From NCBI RefSeq assembly GCF_003355155.1, contig NZ_CP031320.1, forward strand, positions 2,703,881-2,767,880: DNA of 64,000 bases, read 5' to 3'. Below are positions 25,559 through 34,226 of this stretch, one piece after another (the stretch's first letter is position 1; each line of letters opens with the position of its first letter). The stretch comes from Streptomyces armeniacus (GTDB lineage: Bacteria > Actinomycetota > Actinomycetes > Streptomycetales > Streptomycetaceae). The translations under genes were made by a program, and so were the position numbers. The notes under the pieces were generated by a model. The model saw only the letters and a program-made list of their open reading frames with translations. It made no database searches and had not been told where the DNA came from.

Positions 25559-26323
25559 CTAGCCGGCCAGCTCCCGGAACAGCCGCAGCCACTGCTCCGG
25601 CGGCACCACGCCCACCGGCGCCGCCTCGTCCAGCCCCAGCCGCCCGAAGGCCGCCCGGACCCCGCGGGTCCGGTACCTCCGGGCGAGCGTGGCCGCGAGT
25701 GAGCCGCCGACGCCCGTGAAGCCGTGACCGACGAACTCGCGGTAGGCCGCGAGCCGTTCCGGGGGCAGCAGCGGCTCCGGGCGGCGTTCGAGACGGAGCA
25801 GCGCCGAGTCCGTACGCGGCACCGGTGTGAAGCACTCGCGGCCGATCCGGGTGAGCAGCCGCCACTCGTACTCCGGCCATGTCCGCACCGTCAGCAGCGA
25901 CCAGCGGCCGTAGCCGCCGGTGCGCTTGCGCGCGTACTCCAGCTGCGTCAGCAGCGTCGCCGAGGTCAGCCGCGGCGCGTCCAGGCACCAGCGGACGATG
26001 TCCGCGGTGCGCGCGTACGGGATGTTGCCCACCACCGCGAACGGCTCGCGCGGCGCACGTGCGCGCAGGAAGTCCCCGTGCACAGGGCGGACGTTGGGGT
26101 GCGAGCGGACGCGGGCCGGCAGCCGCGCGGCGAGGCGGGGGTCGATCTCGTACGCGATGACGCGGCGTACGCGGCCGGCCAGCGCGCGGGTGAGCACCCC
26201 TTCGCCCGCGCCCGGTTCGACGACCAGGGCGTCGGGGGGCAGCGCCGCCGAGCGCACGATGCGCTGGACGGCGGCGGGGTGGTGCAGGAAGTTCTGGGAA
26301 AGCGTCTTGCGGCGGCGTGCCAC
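25559..26323 (-). CDS. erm: Erm-family 23S rRNA adenine-N6-methyltransferase
   Basis: A 254-residue SAM-dependent rRNA methylase. The Erm hallmarks are SQNFLHHPAAVQRIV at the start, the SAM loop VVEPGAGEGVLTRALA, the acidic YEIDPRL motif, and VVGNIPYARTADIVRWCL with the catalytic N-I-P-Y; LLTQLEYARKRTGGYGRW is typical of actinomycete Erm rather than KsgA. It should methylate A2058 of 23S rRNA and give macrolide-lincosamide-streptogramin B resistance; mono- versus dimethylation (as for Lrm/Erm(O)) cannot be told. It begins at GTG 26323 with GAGGA upstream. The preceding 350 bases hold a leader ORF, hairpins and a WhiB7/WblC-like promoter, so induction by ribosome-blocking drugs is likely. Confidence 0.9.
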   Translation of the reverse strand: MARRRKTLSQNFLHHPAAVQRIVRSAALPPDALVVEPGAGEGVLTRALAGRVRRVIAYEIDPRLAARLPARVRSHPNVRPVHGDFLRARAPREPFAVVGNIPYARTADIVRWCLDAPRLTSATLLTQLEYARKRTGGYGRWSLLTVRTWPEYEWRLLTRIGRECFTPVPRTDSALLRLERRPEPLLPPERLAAYREFVGHGFTGVGGSLAATLARRYRTRGVRAAFGRLGLDEAAPVGVVPPEQWLRLFRELAG

Positions 26324-26342
26324 GGTGAGGTCCTCAGGTGGA

Positions 26343-26371
26343 GGACAGGCATGCGGAAGCGGGGCCTGTCC
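26343..26371 (-). promoter_or_regulatory. Hairpin just upstream of the erm ribosome site
   Basis: Perfect 8-bp arms GGACAGGC (26343-26350) and GCCTGTCC (26364-26371) with a 13-base loop, ending about seven bases before the erm GAGGA. Several more GC-rich stems can form between it and the leader ORF (for example CCCGCC/GGCGGG and GGCCG/CGGCC around 26446-26475). They could act as terminator or RBS-masking stems in attenuation. Confidence 0.5.
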
Positions 26372-26543
26372 GGGTCGGGAAGGGACACCGGAGGCCTGGG
26401 CACACGTGGGGACGCGTCGTCAGGTCATGAGAGTGAGCTCTGCACCCGCCGCGGGGCGGGGCCGTTCGCGGCCCGCGCCGGGCGGGGTCGCGGAAGGACG
26501 GGAGGTCCCGGCGGAAGCGGGAGTCCCGGGGCGCGCTGCGGAC

Positions 26544-26675
26544 TCAGACGCCGGAGGCGTCCTGGCGTACCAGGGCCTGGCGCCGACCGCGCGGGCGGTA
26601 GGTCAGAAGAAGGCATCGACCGCAGCGCCGCGCGTCAGCGCGGAAGCCGTCGGTGATCGCCGTGAATGCCGACAT
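26544..26675 (-). CDS. Leader ORF upstream of erm (43 codons)
   Basis: A short reading frame beginning MSAFTAITDGFRADARR and ending RQALVRQDASGV. It has no Shine-Dalgarno sequence, but a TACCGT -10 box ends exactly seven bases before its ATG, so it should be the first codon of a leaderless mRNA. It lies 220 bases before erm on the same strand, separated by stem-loops. Drug-stalled ribosomes on such a leader typically remodel the downstream RNA. It is too short to assign by homology and could be fortuitous, but the same promoter-leader layout precedes the MFS resistance gene at 44331. Confidence 0.6.
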   Translation of the reverse strand: MSAFTAITDGFRADARRCGRCLLLTYRPRGRRQALVRQDASGV

Positions 26676-26682
26676 GGGGAGG

Positions 26683-26720
26683 ACGGTAGAGCGGCGCGGC
26701 GCCGCCGGGCAAACGCTTTT
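26683..26720 (-). promoter_or_regulatory. WhiB7/WblC-like promoter of the erm leader
   Basis: On the minus strand: AAAA (26720-26717), four bases, TTGCCC -35 (26712-26707), an 18-base spacer, TACCGT -10 (26688-26683), then seven bases to the leader ATG. An A/T run just upstream of a TTG -35 is the known WhiB7 (WblC in Streptomyces) promoter mark, found upstream of ribosome-targeting drug-resistance genes. Reading by eye. Confidence 0.6.
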
Positions 26721-26779
26721 CTGCCCGGCCGCACGGGGCCGCTCGGGGCCGCACGGTCCGCTCCGGCGGCCCGGCGCGC

Positions 26780-27586
26780 TCAGTCGGCGCTGAGGTCCGC
26801 CGAGGCGAGGAGGTACGCGGTCATGGGCTCGTAGAAGCGCGGGTCGGTCACGTGGTCGTCCAGCGGGACGGCGACCGACAGGGTGCCCTCGGCCTCGCCG
26901 AGGAACAGCGCCGGGTCGTTGCAGTCGGCGAAGCCGACCGCGTCCACGCCGTGCTGCGCGGCGCAGCCGGCCCAGCCGTGGTCCGCGACGACGAGGTCCG
27001 GCAGCGGCTCCTCCGCCCGCTCGAACGCGTCGAGGATCTGCCGCATCGGCTCCGGCGAGTGCGTGTGCCACAGCGAGGCGCCGCGCTCGTACACCGCGAC
27101 CCCGCTGAACTGCACGACCACCCCGTCGTCCGGGTACAGCCCGAGCGGCGCCCGTACGATCTCGCAGCCCGCCAGCCGCAGCGCCAGCGCCAGCGTGCCG
27201 TGCATGTCCAGCAGCGCGCCGGGGTGGCCGGTCGCGAAGAGCACCCGCTTGCGGCTCTCGGCGGCCTTCCGCAGCTGCGCCGCCGCCCGGTCGAGCGCGC
27301 CGACGGTCAGGTCGGGGTCGATGGTGTCCTGGCCCTGCCGGTGGTCCGGGTCGTCGCTGACGCCGCAGCGCTCCGCCATCACGGCCAGTACGTCCTGCTC
27401 GTCCGTCCAGCGGTCACCCAGTTCCAGGCCGAGCCAGAAGTGCCGGTCGCCGTTCGCGAGCTTGCGGTAGTGGGAGAGGTTGTTCTCGCGGGGAGTGGCG
27501 ACGTCGCCGGCGATCCGGGTCCGTACGAGGTGCTCGATCAGCTCGGTCCGGGAGGGCGGGGCGGGCAATGGCAGTGGCAATGGCAT
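26780..27586 (-). CDS. Conserved actinobacterial protein (phosphatase-like annotation)
   Basis: A 268-residue soluble protein beginning [11 protein letters not shown] and containing [73 protein letters not shown] and [16 protein letters not shown] recall near-identical proteins beside agmatinase genes in Streptomyces, often labelled phosphatase, but I do not see a diagnostic catalytic motif and cannot confirm any activity. The first codons are a hexanucleotide Leu-Pro repeat, so the exact start is uncertain; no ribosome site is visible before ATG 27586. It is divergent from speB by 114 bases. Confidence 0.75.
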   Translation of the reverse strand: MPLPLPLPAPPSRTELIEHLVRTRIAGDVATPRENNLSHYRKLANGDRHFWLGLELGDRWTDEQDVLAVMAERCGVSDDPDHRQGQDTIDPDLTVGALDRAAAQLRKAAESRKRVLFATGHPGALLDMHGTLALALRLAGCEIVRAPLGLYPDDGVVVQFSGVAVYERGASLWHTHSPEPMRQILDAFERAEEPLPDLVVADHGWAGCAAQHGVDAVGFADCNDPALFLGEAEGTLSVAVPLDDHVTDPRFYEPMTAYLLASADLSAD

Positions 27587-27700
27587 GGCGCCATTGTGAC
27601 TCGTACATCCGGTCGATGGACGGTGTGTCCAAAAAGGCGGCCTTCGATCATCGGATCCGTCCATGTGGAGTCCCGTCGTCCGCTGCCTACGCTCCCCACC

Positions 27701-28774
27701 ATGACGACCACCGCGAACGACGTGCCCGAACCGCGCGAGCCGCGCGCGCGGAGCCTCGAAACCCGGCAGGACGGGGAGGCGCCGGAGGACCAACGGACCG
27801 GCGTGCCCGAGCAGTTGCCGCGCGGCCCCGTCGACTCCTCCCGCGTCCCCCGGTACGCCGGCCCGGCGACCTTCGCCCGGCTGCCGCGGCTGGACGAGGT
27901 GGGGGGCAGGGCGGACGTGGCGGTGGTCGGTGTGCCGTTCGACACAGGCGTGTCGTACCGTCCGGGCGCCCGCTTCGGCGGAAACGCCATCCGGGAGGCG
28001 TCCCGCCTGCTGCGCCCGTACAACCCGGCGCAGGACGCGTCGCCGTTCGCCCTCGCGCAGGTCGCGGACGCGGGCGACATCGCGGCGAACCCGTTCGACA
28101 TCGACGAGGCCGTGGAGACCGTGCAGGCGGCGGCCGACGCCGTGCTGGACTCCGGGGCCCGGCTGATGACCCTCGGCGGCGACCACACCATCGCGCTGCC
28201 GCTGCTGCGCGCGGTCGCGCGCAAGCACGGCCCTGTCGCGCTGCTGCACTTCGACGCGCACCTGGACACCTGGGACACGTACTTCGGCGCCGCCTACACC
28301 CACGGCACGCCCTTCCGGCGGGCCGTCGAGGAGGGCGTACTGGACACGTCGGCCCTCTCCCACGTGGGCATACGCGGCCCGCTGTACGGCCCGAAGGACC
28401 TGGACGACGACGCGAAGATGGGCTTCGGCATCGTCACCTCGGCGGACGTCATGCGCCGCGGCCCGGACGAGGTCGCGCAGCAGCTGCGGGAGCGGATCGG
28501 GGACCGGCCGCTGTACGTGTCCGTCGACATCGACGTCCTGGACCCCGCCCACGCGCCCGGCACCGGCACCCCGGAGGCGGGCGGGCTCACTTCGCGGGAG
28601 CTGCTGGAGATCCTGCGCGGGCTGTCCGGCTGCCGGCTCGTGTCCGCGGACCTGGTCGAGGTGGCGCCGGCATACGACCACGCGGAGATCACCTCGGTTG
28701 CGGCCTCGCACACCGCGTACGAGCTCACGACGCTGATGGCGCGGCAGGTCGCGGAGGCACGCGAGGAGTCCTGA
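27701..28774 (+). CDS. speB: Agmatinase / guanidino-acid hydrolase (ureohydrolase)
   Basis: A 357-residue ureohydrolase with the two manganese sites intact: [26 protein letters not shown], and [23 protein letters not shown]. It hydrolyses a guanidino substrate to urea plus an amine; agmatine (giving putrescine) is the usual annotation, but guanidinobutyrate or guanidinopropionate are possible in this subfamily. The first 45 residues are a charged, probably disordered extension. A TACGCT -10 box (27688-27693) ends seven bases before ATG 27701 and no ribosome site exists, so the mRNA is likely leaderless. A strong hairpin lies downstream at 29121. Confidence 0.9.
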   Translation: MTTTANDVPEPREPRARSLETRQDGEAPEDQRTGVPEQLPRGPVDSSRVPRYAGPATFARLPRLDEVGGRADVAVVGVPFDTGVSYRPGARFGGNAIREASRLLRPYNPAQDASPFALAQVADAGDIAANPFDIDEAVETVQAAADAVLDSGARLMTLGGDHTIALPLLRAVARKHGPVALLHFDAHLDTWDTYFGAAYTHGTPFRRAVEEGVLDTSALSHVGIRGPLYGPKDLDDDAKMGFGIVTSADVMRRGPDEVAQQLRERIGDRPLYVSVDIDVLDPAHAPGTGTPEAGGLTSRELLEILRGLSGCRLVSADLVEVAPAYDHAEITSVAASHTAYELTTLMARQVAEAREES

Positions 28775-29266
28775 GGGGGCCGGAAGGGGGTTCGGGCAGG
28801 CGGTTTCCAGCCGTGTTCGAGCGGGCCTGGATCCGGAGCCCTGCCCTTAGGGTCACCTTCGTAGGCCGGCGCGCGAGGTAACTGCGCTGGTGGGGAGGCG
28901 GAGAGTGGTCAGACCTCTACGGAAAGTAGTGTTACATCCCGCCATCGATTTAATACGCAACGTTACTGGTTTTGTTCGGTCGAGGTGCGAAGGGTGAATG
29001 TTTTCGGCAGACTCCTGATCGCTGTCCCGCGGGACGGGGCGTCGAATGACGGAAGGCGGGCTGGCCCTGTGGGGGGTGCCTGGTTCGCCGAAGGCCACCG
29101 ACACGGCGCCCCGAACGGAACGGCCCCGGAGAAGTATGCGGCTCCTCCGGGGCCGTCTCCGGTTGTTGTTCCCCCTCGTCTTCTCCGTACTCGGGATGAA
29201 ATCGCTTGACCACGCTGTTGCATGGTCCGGCAGCATCAGCGGTCGGACGGCGGAAGGACACGGGGC
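28775..29266. other. Intergenic region between speB and the ABC exporter
   Basis: About 490 bases with no convincing gene. Bases 28920-28985 are markedly AT-rich for this genome (GATTTAATACGC, GGTTTTGTTCGG) and look like a promoter or protein-binding region. A hairpin terminator lies at 29121-29155. I see no RNA gene. Confidence 0.55.
29121..29155. terminator. Hairpin terminator after speB
   Basis: Perfect 11-bp arms CGGCCCCGGAG (29121-29131) and CTCCGGGGCCG (29145-29155), extended one pair by A/T, with a 13-base loop. It lies 347 bases past speB, upstream of the ABC exporter. Confidence 0.75.
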
Positions 29267-32200
29267 GTGGGGGAAACGGAAACGACGGGGGAAAAGGCAC
29301 CGGAAGGCGAGCGGCCCGGCTGGGCGCGGCGCCTGGTGCGGCTGTGCTGGCGGTACAAACGCAACGTCCTGCTGTCGCTGGGCGCGTCCCTCGGCGGCAT
29401 GGCCGTCATGGCCCTCGTGCCGCTGCTGACCAAGGTGATCGTGGACGACGTCGTGGACGGCGGCGAGGGCAGCATGGCCCTGTGGGTCGGCCTGCTGCTC
29501 GCCGCTGCGGTCGTCATCTACGTCTTCACGTACATCCGGCGTTACTACGGCGGCCGTCTCGCCCTCGACGTGCAGCACGACCTGCGTACGGCGATGTACG
29601 AGGCCATCGTCAGGCTCGACGGACGCCGCCAGGACGAGTTGAGCACCGGTCAGGTCGTCGGGCGCGGCACGAGCGACCTCCAGCTGGTGCAGAGCCTGCT
29701 GTTCATGGTCCCGATGATGCTCGGCAACATCCTGCTGTTCGCCGTCGCCATCGTCGTGATGCTGGTCCTGTCGCCGCTGCTGACGGCCGTCTCGCTGGCC
29801 GTCGCCCCGCTGCTGTGGTGGATAGCCAACCTCAGCCGTACGCGGCTGTTCCCCGCCACCTGGTACGCGCAGCAGCAGGCCGGCGCCGTCGCCTCCGTGG
29901 TGGACGGCGCGGTCACCGGCGTACGCGTGGTGAAGGGGTTCGGGCAGGAGCGGCAGGAGACGGGGAAGCTGCGCGGCATCAGCCGCACGCTGTTCGCGGC
30001 CCGCATGCGCACCGTACGGCTGAACGCCCGCTACACGCCCGCACTGCAGGCGGTGCCCTCCATCGGGCAGGTCGCAATGCTGGCGCTGGGCGGCTGGATG
30101 GCCACCCGCGGGCAGATCACGCTGGGCACCTTCGTCGCGTTCTCCACGTACCTCGCCCAACTCGTCGGCCCCGTACGGATGCTGGCCATGATGCTCACCA
30201 TCGGGCAGCAGGCGCGGGCCGGCGTGGAGCGCGTCTTCGACCTCATCGACACCGAGCCCGGCATGACCGAGCGGCCCGACGCGCACGCGCTCCCGGCCGA
30301 CGCGGACGCGTCCGTCGAGTTCGACGACGTCAGCTTCGGCTACGCACCGGCCGGCGACACGACGGCGCCCGGCGGCGAGCCGGGGCACCGGGTGCTCGAC
30401 GGGTTCAGCCTGCGCATCGAGCCCGGTGAGACCGTCGCCGTCGTCGGACCCAGCGGCAGCGGCAAGTCCACCGTCTCGATGCTGCTGCCCCGCTACTACG
30501 ACGCGACCGGCGGCGCCGTACGCGTCGGCGGCCACGACGTACGCGATCTGACGCTCGAGTCGCTGCGCGCGGCCATCGGGCTGGTGCCGGAGAACAGCTT
30601 CCTGTTCTCCGACACGATCCGCGCCAACATCGCGTACGGCGCCCCCGGCGCGACGGACGAGCAGGTACGGGAGGCCGCGCGCGCCGCGCAGGCGGACGGC
30701 TTCGTCAACGACCTGCCGGACGGCTACGACACCACCGTCGGCGAACAGGGCCTCACCCTCTCCGGCGGCCAGCGGCAGCGCATCGCGCTCGCCCGCGCGA
30801 TCCTCACCGACCCGCGACTGCTCGTCCTGGACGACGCCACCTCCGCCGTCGACGCCCGCGTGGAGCACGAGATCCACGATGCGCTGCGCGGCGTGATGGA
30901 GGGGCGCACCACCCTGCTCATCGCGCACCGGCAGTCGACGCTCGCGCTCGCGGACCGTATCGCCGTCCTGGACGGCGGGCGGCTGGTGGACACCGGCACG
31001 CACGAGGAACTCACCGCACGCTGCGAGCTGTACCGCAGGCTGCTCACCGACCCGGACGAACTGGCCGAGACGGAGCGCGATCCCGCAGGCCTCGCCGCGC
31101 GCGCGGCGCAGGACGGGCACGGCGTACAGAGCGCGGCGCAGGCCGCACCCGACGGGCACAACGGCCACGGTGCGCACCGTACGGTGGACGGCGTGACGCC
31201 CGCCCTGTGGGTGCGCAAGAACGGCTCCGCGGAGGCGGCCGGCGGCACCTCCGGCGGCGCCGCCTCCGCCGCCTCCCAGAGCGGACGCACCTTCGGGCCC
31301 GACCTCGGCGCGCTGCCCGGCAGCCCCGAACTGCTCGCACAGGTCGCCGCGCTGCCGCCCGCGAACGACATCCCGGACATCGACGAGGACCGCGCGGAAC
31401 GCCCCGAGGAGTCGTACGGACTGCGCCGCCTGCTGCGCGGATTCGGCGCGCCCCTCGCCGTCGCCCTCGCGTTCGTCGCGCTCGACGCGACGGCCGGGCT
31501 GGCGCTCCCCGTCCTCATCCGGCACGGCATCGACGAGGGCGTCACCAAGCTCGCGCTGGGCGCCGTCTGGACCGCCTCCCTGCTGGCGCTGGCCATCGTG
31601 GTCGTGCAGTGGGGCGCGCAGACGGGAGCCGTACGGCTCACGGGGCGTGCGGGGGAGCGGATTCTGTACGCGCTCCGGGTCAAGATCTTCGCGCACCTGC
31701 AGCGGCTCGGACTCGACTACTACGAACGGCACCTGGGCGGCGCCGTGATGACCCGTATGACCACCGACGTGGACGCCCTGTCCACGTTCCTGCAGACGGG
31801 TCTGGTCACCGCCGTCGTCTCGCTGCTGACGTTCCTCGGCATCCTCGTCGCCCTGCTCGTCATCGACGTGCAGCTGGCGCTGCTGGTCTTCGCCACGCTG
31901 CCGCTGCTCGCCGTCGGCACGTTCTACTTCCGGCGGCAGAGCGTCAAGGCGTACGAGCTGGCGCGGGAACGCGTCAGTGGCGTCAACGCCGACCTCCAGG
32001 AGACCGTCGCCGGGCTCCGTATGGTGCAGGCGTTCCGCGGCGAGAAGCGCGGCGCGGCGCGGTTCGCGGAGCGCAGCAGCGCGTACCGGCAGGCGCGGGT
32101 CCGCGGCCAGTGGCTGATCTCCGTCTACTTCCCGTTCGTGCAGCTGCTCGCCTCCCTCGCCACCGCCGCGGTGCTCGTGGTGGGCTCCGGACGGGTCAGC

Positions 32201-33151
32201 GACGGGACGCTGACGGCGGGCGCGCTGGTGGCGTATCTGCTCTACATAGAGCTGTTCTTCGCCCCCGTACAGCAGCTCTCCCAGGTCTTCGACGGCTATC
32301 AGCAGGCGTCCGTCTCCCTCGGCCGCATCCAGGAACTGCTGCGCGAGGACACGACCACCCCGGTGGCCGCCAAGCCGCAGCCGGTCGACGCGCTGCGCGG
32401 TGACATCGCGTTCCAGGACGTGCACTTCTCCTACTCCACGGCGGACGGCGAGGAGGAAGCGCTGACCGGCATCGACCTGGAGATCCCGGCCGGGCAGACG
32501 GTGGCGTTCGTCGGCGAGACAGGCGCGGGCAAGTCCACCCTCGTGAAGCTCGTCGCGCGGTTCTACGACCCCACATCGGGCACCGTACGGATCGACGGCA
32601 GGGACCTGCGTCAGCTGGACCTCGCCGGCTACCGGCACCGGCTCGGCGTCGTGCCGCAGGAGCCGTACCTCTTCCCCGGCACCGTCCGGGACGCCATCGC
32701 GTACGGGCGGCCCGACGCCACCGACGCCGAAGTGGAGGCGGCGGCACGGGCGGTGGGCGCGCACGACATGATCGCGTCGCTGGCGGAGGGCTATCTGCAC
32801 CCCGTGTCGGAGCGCGGCCGCAATCTCTCGGCCGGGCAGCGCCAGCTGATCGCGCTGGCCCGCGCCGAACTGGTCGACCCGGACGTGCTGCTCCTCGACG
32901 AGGCGACCGCGGCCCTCGACCTGGCCACCGAGTCACTCGTCAACCAGGCCACGGACCGGCTCGCACGCAGGCGTACCACGCTCGTCGTGGCGCACCGGCT
33001 GAGCACCGCCGCGCGCGCGGACCGCGTCGTGGTCCTCTCGCACGGCCGCGTCGTCGAGACGGGCACCCACGCGGAACTGCTCGAACGGGACGGGCACTAC
33101 GCCGAACTGTGGCGGGTGTACTCGGGGGTGCCGCAGCCGACGGCGGTCTGA
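29267..33151 (+). CDS. Fused full-length ABC exporter (TMD-NBD-TMD-NBD)
   Basis: A roughly 1,294-residue single chain holding two complete ABC exporter halves, normally separate subunits. The first NBD has Walker A GPSGSGKST (about 394), signature TLSGGQRQRIALA and Walker B LLVLDDATSAVD, where Asp replaces the catalytic Glu. The second has GETGAGKST (about 1082), NLSAGQRQLIALA and LLLDEATAALD with the normal Glu. This is the pattern of asymmetric multidrug exporters with one degenerate ATP site. An Ala/Gly/His-rich linker of about 100 residues joins the halves. GTG 29267 is preferred (AAGGA at eight bases); ATG 29222 in frame lacks an RBS. Substrate unknown, probably lipophilic drugs or lipids. 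Confidence 0.9.
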   Translation: MGETETTGEKAPEGERPGWARRLVRLCWRYKRNVLLSLGASLGGMAVMALVPLLTKVIVDDVVDGGEGSMALWVGLLLAAAVVIYVFTYIRRYYGGRLALDVQHDLRTAMYEAIVRLDGRRQDELSTGQVVGRGTSDLQLVQSLLFMVPMMLGNILLFAVAIVVMLVLSPLLTAVSLAVAPLLWWIANLSRTRLFPATWYAQQQAGAVASVVDGAVTGVRVVKGFGQERQETGKLRGISRTLFAARMRTVRLNARYTPALQAVPSIGQVAMLALGGWMATRGQITLGTFVAFSTYLAQLVGPVRMLAMMLTIGQQARAGVERVFDLIDTEPGMTERPDAHALPADADASVEFDDVSFGYAPAGDTTAPGGEPGHRVLDGFSLRIEPGETVAVVGPSGSGKSTVSMLLPRYYDATGGAVRVGGHDVRDLTLESLRAAIGLVPENSFLFSDTIRANIAYGAPGATDEQVREAARAAQADGFVNDLPDGYDTTVGEQGLTLSGGQRQRIALARAILTDPRLLVLDDATSAVDARVEHEIHDALRGVMEGRTTLLIAHRQSTLALADRIAVLDGGRLVDTGTHEELTARCELYRRLLTDPDELAETERDPAGLAARAAQDGHGVQSAAQAAPDGHNGHGAHRTVDGVTPALWVRKNGSAEAAGGTSGGAASAASQSGRTFGPDLGALPGSPELLAQVAALPPANDIPDIDEDRAERPEESYGLRRLLRGFGAPLAVALAFVALDATAGLALPVLIRHGIDEGVTKLALGAVWTASLLALAIVVVQWGAQTGAVRLTGRAGERILYALRVKIFAHLQRLGLDYYERHLGGAVMTRMTTDVDALSTFLQTGLVTAVVSLLTFLGILVALLVIDVQLALLVFATLPLLAVGTFYFRRQSVKAYELARERVSGVNADLQETVAGLRMVQAFRGEKRGAARFAERSSAYRQARVRGQWLISVYFPFVQLLASLATAAVLVVGSGRVSDGTLTAGALVAYLLYIELFFAPVQQLSQVFDGYQQASVSLGRIQELLREDTTTPVAAKPQPVDALRGDIAFQDVHFSYSTADGEEEALTGIDLEIPAGQTVAFVGETGAGKSTLVKLVARFYDPTSGTVRIDGRDLRQLDLAGYRHRLGVVPQEPYLFPGTVRDAIAYGRPDATDAEVEAAARAVGAHDMIASLAEGYLHPVSERGRNLSAGQRQLIALARAELVDPDVLLLDEATAALDLATESLVNQATDRLARRRTTLVVAHRLSTAARADRVVVLSHGRVVETGTHAELLERDGHYAELWRVYSGVPQPTAV

Positions 33152-33207
33152 CGGGCGGCCCCTGAGGGGCCTGAGGCTCTGTGACGGCCCCTGACGCCCT
33201 GACGGTC

Positions 33208-33249
33208 CGGAGGGCGTACGGGCGGGAGCTCCCGCCCGTACGCCCTCCG
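33208..33249. terminator. 42-bp perfect palindrome after the ABC exporter
   Basis: Both 21-base arms are exactly complementary with no spacer (33208-33228 and 33229-33249; the centre is GGGAGCTCCC). It lies between convergent genes and should terminate both; as DNA it could also extrude a cruciform. Confidence 0.85.
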
Positions 33250-33262
33250 CCTGCCCCGTACG

Positions 33263-33496
33263 TCAGCGGCGGCCGCGCTGCCGGTTGCGCGGGTGGCTGC
33301 GGGCCGTGCGCTCGTTCCCGTGGCGGTAGTTGCCCGTCCAGCGGGCCATCACCAGCTGCGGGTCGCCGGAGGCGACCTCCGCGAGGAAGCGTTCGGCGCG
33401 GGCGCCGCGCAGCGTGCCCGCGGCGCGTCCGTGGTGGCTGATGCGGACGCTGCCGTCCGCGTACTGCTCGTAGGTGAATCCCCCGGGTGCTGCCAT
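33263..33496 (-). CDS. Small conserved Streptomyces protein
   Basis: A 77-residue protein, MAAPGGFTYEQYADGSVRIS at the start, a mid region RAERFLAEVASGDPQLVMAR, and a very basic tail (RHGNERTARSHPRNRQRGRR). The tail could bind nucleic acid. I recall close relatives across Streptomyces with no known function. It starts 16 bases downstream of the Nudix gene stop on the same strand, so the two are likely one transcript. Confidence 0.75.
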   Translation of the reverse strand: MAAPGGFTYEQYADGSVRISHHGRAAGTLRGARAERFLAEVASGDPQLVMARWTGNYRHGNERTARSHPRNRQRGRR

Positions 33497-33512
33497 GCGC
33501 TGACGCTAGCGT

Positions 33513-34058
33513 TCAGGGCTGGAAGCGTGCGACCAGATATTCGTCCACCGTCTGCACCCGGCCGCCGTCCGGCATCGGCTCCCTGTCGCGGCGCCAGTGG
33601 ACGGCGGAGACCTCCGAGTTGGGCACGAACGGCGCCGGTTCCGGCCCCGCCCCCGGCCCGGCCGCCGTCTCCGGCGACACCGCCGTGAACACCGCGCCGT
33701 AGAGCACCCGCCGCAGCCGGCCCAGGTAGGTCTTCGCGAAGCCCACGAAGCGCAGCTCCGCTTCGGGCACCCGCTGGCCGGTCTCCTCCCACAGCTCCCG
33801 TACGGCTGCGGCGCGCGGCCGCTCGCCCGGCTCGATCCCGCCGCCGGGCAGCTCCCAGCAGGCGCGGTGGTCCACGTACACCATGAGCACCCGATCCCCG
33901 CGCCACAGGAGGACCAGCGCGAAGCCCACCTCCGCGTCGTCGAACCGCGCGTCCTCCGGCTCCTGATGGAACGACAGCAGCTCGATCCCGAGCGGTCCGG
34001 ACACGAGCGGCTGTTCGCCGGTGCCCTCGGCGGAGGGTACGGAGTGGGAATCGGTCAT
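33513..34058 (-). CDS. Nudix hydrolase
   Basis: A 181-residue Nudix protein. The Nudix box reads [23 protein letters not shown], matching GX5EX7REUXEEXG with all acidic metal ligands. Such enzymes hydrolyse nucleoside diphosphates linked to another moiety; the substrate is not evident. ATG 34058 is chosen as it begins a plausible MTDSHSVPS sequence; TACGCT ends six bases upstream, hinting at a leaderless mRNA, and no ribosome site is visible. A longer frame from 34205 gives arginine-rich noise. Confidence 0.88.
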   Translation of the reverse strand: MTDSHSVPSAEGTGEQPLVSGPLGIELLSFHQEPEDARFDDAEVGFALVLLWRGDRVLMVYVDHRACWELPGGGIEPGERPRAAAVRELWEETGQRVPEAELRFVGFAKTYLGRLRRVLYGAVFTAVSPETAAGPGAGPEPAPFVPNSEVSAVHWRRDREPMPDGGRVQTVDEYLVARFQP

Positions 34059-34226
34059 GGTCCGAGCGTACGCACCGGGGTCTACGCAATGTGGGCGTAC
34101 GGCAGGGGCACGTACGCGGGGGCGTGCACGCGAGGGGGCGCGGAGCCTGGCGGAGCAACCGTCGCCCCCGATAGGTTCGCCTGCGACCTTTCGGCTGGAA
34201 CGCAACTGAACTCAAGGGGAGCGTGA

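Noticed and set aside
25559..26323. KsgA (16S rRNA dimethylase) assignment
   Set aside because: The NIPYARTADIVRW and LEYARKRTGGYGRW motifs, length and attenuator-like upstream region fit Erm; KsgA would have a NLPYN or NFPYN-type motif.
28853..32800. A 1,315-codon open frame on the minus strand
   Set aside because: Antisense shadow of the ABC exporter; low-complexity, His/Arg/Gly-rich translation, no start context.
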